This document shows, one piece after another, positions 11,935 to 23,950 of a stretch of DNA of 64,000 bases. The stretch lies in assembly GCA_001661515.1 (NCBI GenBank), contig LUVW01000026.1, positions 208,839 through 272,838 of the forward strand. The letters are read 5' to 3'. The DNA comes from Capniomyces stellatus (Eukaryota > Kickxellomycota > Harpellomycetes > Harpellales > Legeriomycetaceae). The position numbers and the translations under genes are program-made. Each line of letters begins with the position of its first letter. Positions within the stretch are counted from its first letter, which is position 1. Under the pieces are notes generated by a model. The model did not search any database. It was not told the DNA's origin and was given only the letters and a program-made list of their open reading frames with translations.

Positions 11935-11989
11935 GTGGTTGTGGATGTGGATGTGGTTGTGGTTGTGGTTGTGGTTGTGGTTGTGGTTA
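11935..11989. repeat. GGTTGT hexanucleotide array in the Tom70 3' flank
   Basis: About nine units of GTGGTT/GTGGAT, the first few mixed and the last five perfect. It lies 22 bp past the Tom70 stop, so the Tom70 mRNA would carry (ACAACC)n in its 3' UTR. Confidence 0.85.
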
Positions 11990-12010
11990 GAGGAGTGGTT
12001 CGCTGGCCAT

Positions 12011-13927
12011 TTATTGGTTGGTGAGTTTGGACACCATATCTGGGTGTTCCTTGATAAATCTATATTGGGCAGCAGTGGTTTCTCTAAAAGTAATGGTGGA
12101 GATCATTTCCTCTTGGCTCTTGGCAAGCTCAACGGCTCTTCTCAGCATAGACAAACTGTCTTCAAACATGCCCAGCTGCAAGTAGATCTGACTCAAGGCA
12201 GCTACAGCCAGTTCACACTCTGGATCAACTGTCATTGCCTCCTTAATCAGCACCAACGACTGCTCAAAGTTTGCGTTTGACTGGAAGTTTGATATCGCCT
12301 TGTTGACGTATGGAAGCGGATTTGTCTTGTCTATTGCTATTGACTTGTCAAACGCTTTTGCAGCATCTATCGACCCTCCTTGCTCAGCCAGTACCTCTCC
12401 GTAGTAGTTGTACAGGTCTGACCGTGTTGGGAATCTTGCCATTGCCAAGTTAAACGTCTGCATTGCCTCTTCTACTCTGCCCATCTTGAACTGCGACACA
12501 CCCAGCTGGATGTATGGGTACACATAGTCCGAGTCCAGATCCATTGCCTTTTGGTATTCTTTAGCAGCATTCTCAAAGTCTTGCTTCAAAAAGTTTACTA
12601 TTTTCACAGACAGTGCATTATTATAAAGTTAGTGTACAGAACAAATCACAGTGTCAATACACACAATGTACAGTTATTTGGTACACTTACCCTGTCCAAT
12701 CTGGAAATGAACTTCGGGATCGTTTGGTGCCAGTTCTAAGCATTTGCCCAGGAGACTATCAACCATAGCCAAGTCCTTCTTCTCTGTGTACATGTTGGCC
12801 TTTCTGCACAGGGTTCGTAGGTGGTTTGGATCCTCCTTTAGAGCAACTTCAAAGTCGCTGGCAGCTAGGTCCAGTGACCCCCTAAGGAAGTGAAAGGCGC
12901 CCCTTAAGCTAAAAGCCTCGACAAGCCACTTACCGCTTAGTCCAAGCGAAATCGCCTTTTCAACGTGTTCAATAGACTCGGCAAACTTTTTTTTGTTCGC
13001 AAGCTCAAGACTGGTGTTGTACTCCTCCATCGCCTGTGAAAGCTCGGCTCCCTCGGTTTCTAGATGCGCTGGCTCGCCGTTTGACCGGAATGAGTTAAAG
13101 TACCCGGATATAAAGGACTTTGATGGGAGTCTTGGGCTCCTGGTCGCGATTCTCTCCACGCTTTCCTTCTCCGCTATCGTTTTAAGCACTCTTTCAGCCC
13201 CAGCCGACGCCAAATTGTTTCTAAAGTCCTCCAATATACACACTGTGGTGTAGTCGTACAGCGCGTCCTGCAGCTTCTCTGTCACCTCATAAGCCTGTCC
13301 CCTACGTATAACCGCCTTGATGTATCGTGGCTCTATCTTCAACGCCGAGCTGCAGTCCGCAATCACGTCTTCGTACCTCATCAGCGCCGAGTAACACGCT
13401 GCTCTGTTCGAGTAAAACACTGGATCTGCGTAGAACTTTAATGCTGCTGTGTACATTCTCTCCGCTGTTTCGTAATTCTTTGCCTGGAAATACTTGTTTC
13501 CCCGGCTCTTCAGCTGCTGCCCATACTTCTTCTTATCTGCTACTGTCAGCTGCACTATCATCTCTTCTGTGAAAGCTGAGGGCTCAACATTTCCCTCAAC
13601 CAAAGTCGCTATACTATTCGACACCAAATCCTCTTCCTCCCCGAGCCTCCCATTGCTCCCCATACCCTCTCCCTGCTCCCCCTTTTTTGACTTTGCATCG
13701 CTTTCCTCACTCGACTTTTTGTTCTTGCTGCGCTTCTTGTTACGCTTTGAACTTTTTGATGCCTTTGCCTCAGTTCCATCTCCACCTCCCAAACTCTTGC
13801 TTTGGTAATACCACAGCGCAAACCCTGCCAATATCACTGGTGGGATCACTACTGAAGCTACAAACTTCCAGTCTCTGTTCATTAGCCCACTTTTGGCTAT
13901 TGTTTTTGACGCTGATTCTTCCGACAT
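12011..13927 (-). CDS. TOM70: Mitochondrial import receptor Tom70
   Basis: Outer-membrane receptor that binds Hsp70/Hsp90-delivered preproteins, mainly carrier proteins. Two exons: 13927-12691 and 12597-12011, with a 93-nt intron (GTAAGT donor, AAATAG acceptor). The join restores FQIGQVNFLKQDFENA inside a TPR. 607 residues, close to yeast Tom70 (617). One N-terminal membrane anchor (about 22-41, FVASVVIPPVILAGFALWYY) is followed by a Lys/Ser-rich linker, then TPR motifs starting near residue 130 (LKSRGNKYFQAKNYETAERMY), the clamp domain that binds EEVD tails, and more TPRs to the end. The linker and first exon are G-rich on the coding strand. The assignment rests on the anchor-linker-TPR order and overall length. 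Confidence 0.92.
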
Positions 13928-16190
13928 TTCTCTTATTAAGTTTTACCCTCTTTATACTATGATCTCTTGTTTGCTGCTTTTCTTTATTCTACCTTTTTAT
14001 TCTTTGTAACTGTTTTTTTCTCTGCCTTTATCAAACTCCGAGATCCTCTATTTGTGTTGCAAATTCTATACCCTCGTGTTACTCCTGTGTTTATATTGCC
14101 CAACAGTATCCCTTTTCTCTGTTATTCTCTACTTTTTTACAATTTAGATTATCATTTCATTTTAGTCTCGTTTCCTATAAACGCGCTTCTATATTTTATT
14201 CTGGAATCTTAAATTCGCATTAAAATGAAAAATGCAATTTAGATTCTGCACCCTTTTCAAGGCGTGGTCTTTTTTTTTAGGCCAGATGCTTGTTTTTTGT
14301 TTTGCTTTTTTAAAGCCAGATCGATTAATCATTGGATCTTACCTTGCGCTGATTTTTACTTTATACTTGATTTACTCTTAATGTCGCTTGTTTAATTATG
14401 ACAATTCAAGTATATCATATCTACTATTAAAACTCGTGTTATCTCTAATTAAATTGCTAGAATATTAAAGTAAATCTTTACTTTTGCAATATTTAAATTT
14501 TTTTTTATTCATAAACCTTCAAGTTCCACATCCCTTTACTTTGAATTAATTCTACTCAAAATTCGATTTTAGATTCTAGATTTTGGATTTCAATTTTCGC
14601 CTTTGCTGACAAAACTAACCAACCGACTAAGTTTAATACTTTTATCAATATTATTCTTTTCTTATCATCCTCAAGAGTTTTTTTTTTTTCTTTTTTCCTT
14701 GAAATCATTTTCTTTTATCATTGGCTCGGCAGTTGGTGATAGGTTCAAAATTCTAAATGCTACATAGCTTTGTTTCTTTATTGCTTTTATGTACAGCGAC
14801 ATTTTAATTTGCTTATTTCTTCGCTTTAGCTTTAAGCAACTTTGGTCCAACCAAAATCCTCATTCAAAATAAAAAACTTCAAATAACACTGTTATTTTAT
14901 TTATTTTTCCCAGGAGTGAAGTAAAAGCTAGTGTAAAGGTTTAAGATTTAAAAACACTGGTTCAATTAATCCATAAGTCATCCTAATAATTGGCCATATA
15001 TCTTCATCTCTAATTTTAAACAATTTACCAATGCTTACATTGGACGAAAACATTTTCACTGAAATTATTTTAAATTAAATAATCATTTGCACTTTTCAAA
15101 AAAAATAAATTAGTTTGGCCTAAAATGTTTAGCTTTTATTAAATAACGTATCTAAATTCAAATCAAACCACTCACACTCATGCTTATCAATCGCTAATTC
15201 TTATGCATACTTTCCATTCATTTGTTTTTTATTTCGCTGTTTGGTTAAGCTACTTTTTTATTTCCTTATTTTACACATTCATCTCTTGATCTTATCCTTT
15301 AATGGGAGAATCTATTAGATATGAGGCTTCTAATTTTTTATTTTTTATGAATTTTTTATTGGCCAATTTACTATTTTTTTATTGAAATTTGTCTGTATTA
15401 TTAACTGAAATTATTTTAGCCATTAAAAGTCAGCTCTACATTCTGTTATTTAACATAAGAGTGTTTTATCTTACACTTTGTTGTACAGTTCCTATTTTGA
15501 ATTTTTATTCAAGTTCGACTGGAATTCTTCGACTTTGTCGTAGTTTTTGGTAGTGAAGCTCACACAAAACTAATTCTATCACAAATTCAGACGAATCTTT
15601 AGAGTAGACAGGGTTTGGCATAATATTTGCTGTTTAACCATCAGGGTTTGCGATCTAATCTGCAACTATTTATCGGCGTTGAGAAAACATTCCTGCTTTA
15701 TTTCCAAGCAGATAACTTTGTCCGCAGGTGTTTACAGGCTGAAGAGTCAACATCAACATCAATAGTAACAGGTCGCATTCTTTGTTGCTTAATGTTTATC
15801 ATTTATCGATCAACAAGTTTAGCAATTGGTTCTGCTTTAGCATCTAAACCTCTCTGCGCTTTGGTTGTTATATCGGTTGATGACTTTGGTTAGAATAGTT
15901 TATCAGCTGTCATTGCAATCATTACATTTGGTTGTCCTTTGCATCTGTGTGTTTTTCTAACCAACCCATCATGGATTTAGTTCATGGAACAACCACTTTT
16001 ATCTCTGTCATTACTCGATCGTTCTTTTTGTTGCTTTGTTATGTATAAATCGATTTTTACATAGTAAATAAAGGTATAAAATTGTCGAAAAACGTATATG
16101 CTTAAAATACACGGCTACGTCTAAAGCAGTCAATAAACAAGTATATATTAGGTAACGCTTTTTTGGGTAAATATTTCGAAAAACAAAAAA

Positions 16191-16238
16191 AGCAGCACTT
16201 TTGTAGAAAAGTTGAGAAGGATTTTACCTTGTGCTGCT
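16191..16238. other. Inverted repeat with 8-bp GC-rich arms
   Basis: AGCAGCAC at 16191-16198 is perfectly inverted as GTGCTGCT at 16231-16238, with a 32-nt spacer. It stands out against the AT-rich surroundings. Function unknown. Confidence 0.5.
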
Positions 16239-17779
16239 AGAAAGAACTATAAAAATTGTGGTAAACTTTTTTTGAAAAGAATATTTCAAGAAATGGTTTA
16301 TTAGTAATCGTATCGATGTTTAAAAAAATCTCCCAAATAACTTGAATAAATAGAAATAAATCTCCCAAATGTATCTTTCTTTTTATATTTACAGCAAGTA
16401 TACCTTCTCACATCGAGTATCATTTACTGCAAATATGAAACGATTGTTTTCTAGCTAATAACATGCCTATATATATTTCAACTTTTTCACAATAATAAAT
16501 ATATTATTTAACTTTATCTTGGCTTTACTCGCTACTTCGAACTACCCTTGCGATTACTTTAGACCTTATAGCCACACACACAAAAACAATACTATTTTCA
16601 AAAGGATAAAGAAACACTGGCCTTTTTACCTTCTACACAGTAGTGCAGTATATATATAATCAGGGACTATAATAGCAAACTTAATATAGTCGCGCGTGCT
16701 AATTAGTTCTATAACTTTTTGAGATTATTATGCTTTAAATACGGTGCGACTATTCCTACGAATTTTGACTCGACAATTGCAAAAACACAACTTCTAGAGG
16801 ATAAAGTCGTGTTATTTTACCTTGAAATTAACATCACCCACATTTAGCTATTTGCCATTCTTCTATATGTCTCATATCTAAATATGGCAATCTTGATATA
16901 CACATTTCCAATGTATATCAGTCGGCATTATAATCTCTTTTATCCGAAAAACCTGTACTCTTGTCCGTGTTTAGATTTAATTCGCAAAATGTGTCAAAAT
17001 GTATCCGACTGGCCAAACTTTTAGCACTGATAATCTCAGGCGGGTAAATCTTGACAGCAGTTACGGCGTCAAATAAACCCGACGCTTATATAATTGACAA
17101 AATATTCAATTTAGTGGTGGGGAAGTGAATAGAAGGTTCCAAGACACCGAGAACAGTATTGATCTTTTAAAGTTTGTGACTAACTTGCTGGGAATAAATA
17201 TTCCGTCATTGGATAAAGCCAGAATAGCAATATCGGGCCTGCGCTTTATTTTTCCGATATACACAAACAAGCAAGTTACCAGAGCGCTGATTAAAACAAA
17301 GATTATGCACTAGTAATTGGGCCAATGCTCGCTTAGTAAAGTTAACGATCAAAGTAAAATACAGAAAAAAACTAGTAATCAAGTGAAGCAACTTAGCCAT
17401 CCGCCTATTACAAATCAGTGTGCATTTCAGTTCTAGTGATGTGCTTTTACTTTATAACGATTTCCCCAACCACCAAATGAACATTTTATAATATCAATAT
17501 AATAAAAAAAGAAACAGTTTATAATTGCAAAGCACCAATTTACAAATTGACATAAAATAATTGAGGTTACAAATTTGCGCCCATAAATATCTAAAAGTGA
17601 AAAGAGTAATTTGAATAAAAAAAAGGGAAAAAAACACACATTTGGATAACACAGTTAACTTTCGACCTTGCTAGCTACCTGGATATATGATCTATAGTTC
17701 AACGCGCCTGCGAACATACCCTTGTATTAGTAATCATGAGGCTACAGCCAAATCATGTAATCAGGATGGCTTCAACGGA

Positions 17780-17815
17780 GTAGGTTCGGCCTCCGCATGC
17801 AGACCGAATCCCTAC
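17780..17815. ncRNA. Candidate structured element (GC-rich hairpin)
   Basis: GTAGGTTCGG pairs with CCGAA and CCTAC across a 14-nt loop, leaving a 2-nt bulge in the 3' arm. A second short stem (AGCCA/TGGCT, 17744-17774 area) lies just upstream. The block is far more GC-rich than its flanks and has no open frame. It could be part of a small RNA or a protein-binding site. I recognise no RNA family, and the two-hairpin H/ACA reading is not convincing. Confidence 0.25.
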
Positions 17816-19184
17816 AGTACTACAAGTGGTGTTGTTTTGAAGGGAAGGGCATTTTAAACACAATTATTACTTCTCTTTTAACTTATGAAATCAGTCTTGG
17901 TATTTCAACAAATCGATTGGTGGTTTGGAACTTATACCAACTACCTTATTTAAGGCGATTTTAAGCAACAGTTAGCAGACACCAAAATGACTTTGAAACA
18001 TCTGACAAGGGAAAAAAAACGCCGTTGTGAAATGGCAGGCCAGTAAACCCGATTAACTTTGAATGCTTTGTTTAATGCGTAAAACGGATCAAGTGGGTTG
18101 AGTATATCCATTCTACACAGCATGTATCTAGGTATATGTTATCTGCACAAAAATAACTAGTGCTAGGGAAATTAGATCAACCAACCCATTAGCACTTGAT
18201 AAACAGGGAGTGGTAGTTTGAGGGTTATATTTTTGGAAAAGAAAAAATTAAAAGTCAAGCAATTAAGAGAAGAGGAAAAGTCAAGATATGTTGAGTGTGC
18301 GAGTTAAATTGCTCAAAACATATCCGAGAGTTACTTGAAAATGTTGGTTGAGACTATCCAGCCTGTATTTTGTTTTGGTGTTATCGTTCTTTTATCTTTT
18401 TATTTTTCCGAAAGCCACTCCTTTATAGACTATATTTATTGGAGTCTATTAATATGAACGTTAAAAACTATTTGTGGTTATTAAAGCTGCTACAGCATAA
18501 CAGAACCTCTAATTTATTGTCCGCATTTAATTGAAAATTGGAGATCAAAATGTTTAATATATTATAAATAGCGTATATTGTAATTGCGGGCTAGTATTTG
18601 GCACCTTTTTTAAATATACTTTTCTTTGGTGGTTGGGGGGTAGGGCGCTTTAGTACAAAGTGTGTGGTGGTTGTATTGTCATTTATACTTTGGCGTTGAT
18701 AAAACTGTTGCTACTAGCATCTTAATGCGTATATTCCTTGAGGTCGACGGTTTGTAGGCGACTAAACACCAAGGATGTTGACAAGCAAAAGGGCCGCAAA
18801 TACAAATTTTCAGATAGTGGTGTGATAGCAAATAGTAATATTTTAAAGCGGCACCTCTACTAAAACTCGACTGAATTTCCACATGCTATTGCACTATTTT
18901 AACATGCTTATAAAAGCTGAACGAGGATAATATTTTGATTCGATAAGAAAACAGATGATAATGATTAGGTGTGTTAGTATATATGTCTAGCAGGATGCTC
19001 TTACAATGTTATAACATGTCTCCGTTATATTAATATTTTAACTGCTATCTCAACATTTACATTTCCTTGTAAAACATAAATGTTTTTTTTTGTCCGCTAA
19101 AGTTATAATTTTATTTTGTTTTGGCAATTTCATGCTTTATAACCATTTTGTTGATTTTTTTTGGTTGTTATCGAGTTTTTTGTC

Positions 19185-19890
19185 GCTTGATTTTTACAGA
19201 TATGTGGGCTAATTCTAACAAAGCTGATTTTCTTGATTCACTGGGTAAATTCCTGAAGAAAGCCCCGACTGTTAATGAAAAAAAAACCCGACGTTTTTTA
19301 AATTAGCTCTGGAGAATTACAAAGTCAATTAAAAATCCAACAAATCGGGCTGCACCTAATGTATCTATTAAGCATGAACCTCTTCAAAAAAAATTAAACA
19401 CACGCTATTCAGCCTCGTTACTCCGGGTTTCTTTAGTTAGCCCAGTGTTGTTGGTGTAGAGTAGTACTAAAAATGAAGTACTAAAAATGAAAATGCTCTT
19501 CAAGCAAGGCAGTATATTTTATGCGTAAACAAACAAAACGCTAAAAAAAGAGAGAAAAAAAAGAATAATGTTGAGCGCATTAACAGAATCGATATATGTT
19601 GGGTGCCTGGAGAAAACTTAATTGTCCAAAAGTAATCATTTCAAAAAGGCAATTAAAGGCGTTGATAGCATTGTAGGGTTAGCGTTTGTTGGACACAAAC
19701 AGCACAAAGTTGTCTGAAGCCCTTAAGCGGTTAGAAAACCCACAACGACACAGGTGAGATGGTCTTTCATAAACAGTTGCTCCTCGCCAACATCAATAGC
19801 AAATTAAGAATCAACCTTTACGCTTTTAACTGAACTTTAAAGTAGCCTCAAGTAGCTCTACCCTGATTGAATATATGGGTTGAGTTTTTT
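19185..19890 (+). pseudogene. Decayed transposase, possibly hAT-like
   Basis: Broken coding traces in the + direction. Segment one (19198-19450) reads DMWANSNKADFLDSLGKFLK and, past one in-frame TAG, ITKSIKNPTNRAAPNVSIKH. Segment two (19640-19840) reads KAIKGVDSIVGLAFVGHK, then in another frame KLSEALKRLENPQR, then in a third NINSKLRINLYAFN, with a VRWSF piece between. So there are at least two frameshifts and several stops. The TDMW start and the NPQR...RW...L order resemble the catalytic-Asp and RW regions of hAT transposases; that family call is tentative. Other copies occur at 19861-20110, 24985-25060 and 44275-44500, showing that it is repeated DNA. No terminal inverted repeat or target-site duplication was located. 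Confidence 0.45.
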
Positions 19891-20110
19891 TTTGAAGAGT
19901 TTCATAACTGATACAAAAATTATAACTTGAATTATTCAACTTGTTTATTTTTGCAATACTCAAGCAACATTTTTTTTACAATTGGGTAATTTTTTTTTTT
20001 ACTGAATAAATAATTTTGTCCCCAGAAATTTACGCAGTGAGAGAAGAGCATCAGCTTCATTAGTGTTGACCCATACATATTATATCGAGGCATTCGACCT
20101 CTTGTTGGAT
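19861..20110 (-). repeat. Inverted partial copy of the transposase repeat
   Basis: On the minus strand this reads VWVNTNEADALLSLRKFLG and further on VSVMKLFKKKLN, parallel to the plus-strand copy at 19198-19415 (NSNKADFLDSLGKFLKK and VSIKHEPLQKKLN). The two copies face each other and make a diverged fold-back pair about 0.9 kb across. Confidence 0.45.
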
Positions 20111-21863
20111 AAAATTGACTTGTATTTGTTTGCTTTGGATTGTCGTTATCGTCATTAGTTGGCTTTATTTCCTAATACTAAAAGAACTCAACGTTGACCA
20201 CAAATGTTTATTGTGTTGTTAGGAAAAATGATGATGGGGTTTAAGTAAGGAAGGGGTGAGGAAGGGGGGAGGGTGGCCTCAGCTTGTTCTAAATGAAGTG
20301 TACGGAGATAGAGTTATGTGTAAATAAAATTAGGTAAAGATAAAATCCCAACTCCTCAGATTAAAACATCTGTCATCATATTGTTTCGAACTGACCTAGA
20401 ATTCCCATATACCGAATGTGGTGTTTTTATGTAATTTGGTGTTTGTTGCAAGTAGCAACTTTACATTTGATTTTTTTCTTATACACTTTCCTCAATAATC
20501 CGCCTGGTAAACTACAGGGGATACCGACTAAACCGATGAAACGTCATTGGTCTTCTACCAAAACGTTTGATGAGCGAGTCTCATCAGTTTAAGAGCGTAA
20601 CTCAAGGTCACTATTTTGGAGAGCGAGGGTAGGATTGTAGGGTGTACATTTATTTTGTAACTGTTTTACAGGAATATGATGCAATAATGGAAGATGTTTT
20701 CAAGTTGAATGATCTCGAAATAGACGTGCTGAGTCTACTTATAAAGCGACCACGCTCGAACAAAACGTGATAATTGGTTTAATAGCTTAAAGTTGTGCCT
20801 GGATTTCAAACCCCTAGATTGTTTTAAATTCAGTTATTACAAATTTTGAATCGATGATAGGCACATATGACAGAGTCTTTTATTTAAAATGGGTCATCTA
20901 TAATGGTCTTTTTTATATATTGAAATAAAGCCTTTTTTTTTGTTTGTTGTAATTGAAGTTCTATTTTTTTCTTTTTGATTGTTGCCTAGGTTTTTTTTTG
21001 TTGTTTAAAGTCTGATCTATCAAAACAAATTGTCAATTGGTGATTTTACATAGCCCTTTGTCTATTGGCTAGCTGAAACTCGGATAAATTATTAATTGTT
21101 TTTTTTATTGAGAAAGAAAAACTGTTTTGGATGATTTTTCGCCAACGATTGAACTGGATATGTTTTACTTTTGTTTTTTTATTATTGAAATTGGATATGC
21201 TTTACTTTTGAATGGATATGTTTTTTGATGTTTTTTTTTAAAAAAAAACCCCTTTTATCAATAAAAAAAATCAAACTGGAAAGTTGCTTAGTGGCTTTGG
21301 AGGTATTGGTGATAAATTAAAGTCCTTTGCGACAAAAAAATAAATAATTTTTTTTTTGGGGAATTTCAATGAAGAAAAAGAAAAAAGCAGACTTTTTAAG
21401 GATAAGATGACTAACAGGTGCTATGAAGGTTGATGGGACCTGGTGTGTCATAAAACGTTGTTTATTTAAAAGCGCAGAAATTGTAGGCAAATAGGCTAGT
21501 GCCGATTTTGGAACTGGTGCACACTTTCAGAACTGCTATCGTGGTATCAATAATTTGCAAAGGTATTGGTGCCTACATTGCTTTTGTTATGAAGAGTGTA
21601 CTCGCTATCGCCCAACATACAGGTGATGATTTATTGGTGTTTTGTAGTGAAAAAAAAAAGTCAACAGATATTCTTTGATGGAGGCTATGTATTATATTAA
21701 AGTAAAGCAATGGTTTAGTATACAGCTATTAGTCGAAAGGAATTTGACAAAGATAATTGTTTGGTCATATTGAAGGCAGATGTCCACAAGACAATGATTC
21801 TGCTATAATGATTAAAAAAGAGCAAAATGTTCAACATTTACCCTTTCCACTTATTTGAACTTG

Positions 21864-21887
21864 AGGATGATTTTATAAAATCATCCT
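21864..21887. repeat. 24-bp perfect palindrome
   Basis: AGGATGATTTTA at 21864-21875 is followed immediately by its exact reverse complement to 21887, with no spacer. It does not extend (G and A flank it). It could form a cruciform or bind a dimeric protein. Confidence 0.8.
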
Positions 21888-22627
21888 AATCAGTAAATCC
21901 GGTCTTTAGTAATTGCTATTCAATAATAAAGCACGATAATGTAATAACTTGTGAGTAATTCGGATCAATAAATTATCCACGCTTCTTCAAAAAAACAAAA
22001 ACAAATACAAAAAGAGAATTGCGAATGCTAATAAAGAAAAAAACTATTATAAATATTAGCAACACTTGACAAAAAAGTATAATTTTTGAGTCATTTAGAA
22101 CGGTAGAGTATTCGCCTTAATAACTAAACCAAATTTGTATTGATAAATTGTTGGGCATTTGTATTAAACATCGTAAGTTCTTTGTAGAAGTCAATCACCT
22201 AGTTGGGCATACCCCAGTATTATCAAAGTCAAACATTGGCTGGAAATATAATTACTTTTTATTATAAATCCAAACCAATTAGCCTGAGTTGAAAAAAAAA
22301 ACGAAGCTGAATCACCCAGCACAATCATAGAGCGGAATCATTTATTTCCCTGACTTCAAAACACATTTAAAAGAGCTAGTTCGTTGGATTTCAAATATTT
22401 TAGATAATAAATAAACCGATTCGCCAGTAAAGCCAACGTAAAATCATTTCAGGCAAGGCAAGGCAAGGCATACTGGGTAAACAAACCAGAAGGCGTGAAA
22501 TAACATTAATCACTAGCGACTGATGTGTCAATTATATTCACAGGCGCCAAATCCGATACTCAAATTATATAATACTCACACTCCACCCTATAAAACCAGC
22601 AGCATATTGACCGGGGTGACTGGGTTT

Positions 22628-22645
22628 ATGTATGTATACATACAT
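22628..22645. repeat. 18-bp perfect palindrome of alternating TGTA
   Basis: ATGTATGTA followed by its reverse complement TACATACAT. It lies just past a TATAAAA-containing GC-richer patch (22580-22620). It may be only simple sequence. Confidence 0.6.
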
Positions 22646-23712
22646 TATAATATACTACTGCTGAAGCTGTAAGTTTCAAGTGACTGATATAACTGTAGAG
22701 AAAACAGCACCAAGCGTGCCACAGACGTTGATTGCCATACCAACTGTCATGCCAATCACTGTATCGATTACTATACTAACAGCTATGCGCTTTATATATA
22801 TATTTTTTTGAACCTGATACCGAGATTCCTACTCGAGTTTGTTTTCAAAATAATCATTTTCATTGGAAATTCGATGATAATATAGCAGGCAAGATTTAGA
22901 TGGGACTGTCCATATGTATTTTATAAGCCATGTTAAATGAACAACATGCCTTTTATAAGCCCAAGTGATTCGTTGATCTTAAGTTCAGAAACAGCGAGAC
23001 TGACCTTGTGTTAAAATATTTTTGTCGAAATTGCTAAAAAAAAAAAAAATTCAAAGAAAAATGAAACCGAAAACTTATCAATAAAAATAAATAAATATGA
23101 AGCCGAAGTTCAACATTGATAATGCGGGCCTTTGATTCAAAATAGAATAAAAGCCAATCTAGCCAAAGCAGTGGAGAATCATCTTGACAAATACAACATT
23201 ATTTCCTTTTTTAAATGTTCAAAAGTGGCCTCCAAGTATCACCATCTAAAAAGTAAAAAAGCTAACATAGCTTGAGCTCAGTGCCAATTGATTATATCTG
23301 ACGTCTTAAAATTGTTTGTGGGATTTACTTTACTGATGGGTTTGGTAATTGTTTGATTTTTGTTTGTGTAATAGCGATTTAGATAATTTAGTTCTTTATT
23401 GGACTAAAAAACTGTTTGAAAAATCAAATTGAAGCAATTTAGTTTAAATGGTGGCAGGAATGAAAAGAGTTCAATAAGATTAAACAACAAAAAATACCAG
23501 CAAAAAAAAAATCTTTTACAAACCAATGCGGTTACATAATAGTAAATAATCGAGCATTAAGCTAATCAGTGGCAAAGCTGATGTAGGACGTATTTAAAAT
23601 ATGTAGTATCGACTGTGTGGTAAATGATAAAGCAAGTATTTTAGAGCAAGTATGATGTGACATGAGTAATTGTGTTATAAGTGATGTTTTCCAACTCTTT
23701 ATCTCACTCTAT

Positions 23713-23950
23713 AGCTTCAGCTTTTTTAGCACCAGCTCTTATTCTTGCACTAGTTTTTGATCTTTTTCTAGTTTTTGATCTTTTTCTAGTTTTTGATCTT
23801 TTTCTAGCTTTTTATTCTTATTCTAGTTCTTAATCTTATTCTAGTTTTTGAAATTATCCTAGCACTTATTCCTATCCTAGCACTTATTCCTATTCTAGCT
23901 TTTGATCCTATTATGGCTTTTATTCAATCCTAGCTTTTTATTCTTATTTT
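23713..23950. repeat. 18-bp minisatellite, about 13 degenerate units
   Basis: The unit CTAGTTTTTGATCTTTTT is present three times perfectly at 23750-23803. It degenerates on both sides into CTAGCTTTTTATTCTTATT-like and CTAGCACTTATTCCTAT-like units. It is strongly strand-asymmetric (pyrimidine on +). Confidence 0.85.

Noticed and set aside
13967..14212. 81-codon hydrophobic frame upstream of Tom70
   Set aside because: Phe/Leu-rich translation of T-rich DNA without ATG; it looks like a composition artefact.
17700..17830. H/ACA snoRNA reading of the GC-rich block
   Set aside because: A hinge box and an ACA three bases from a 3' end do not fall at consistent positions, so only a generic structured-element call is kept.
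22681..22850. Minus-strand hydrophobic stretch (VIGMTVGMAINVCGTLGAVF)
   Set aside because: Open for only about 50 codons, no ATG, and the periodic DNA beneath it explains the pattern.
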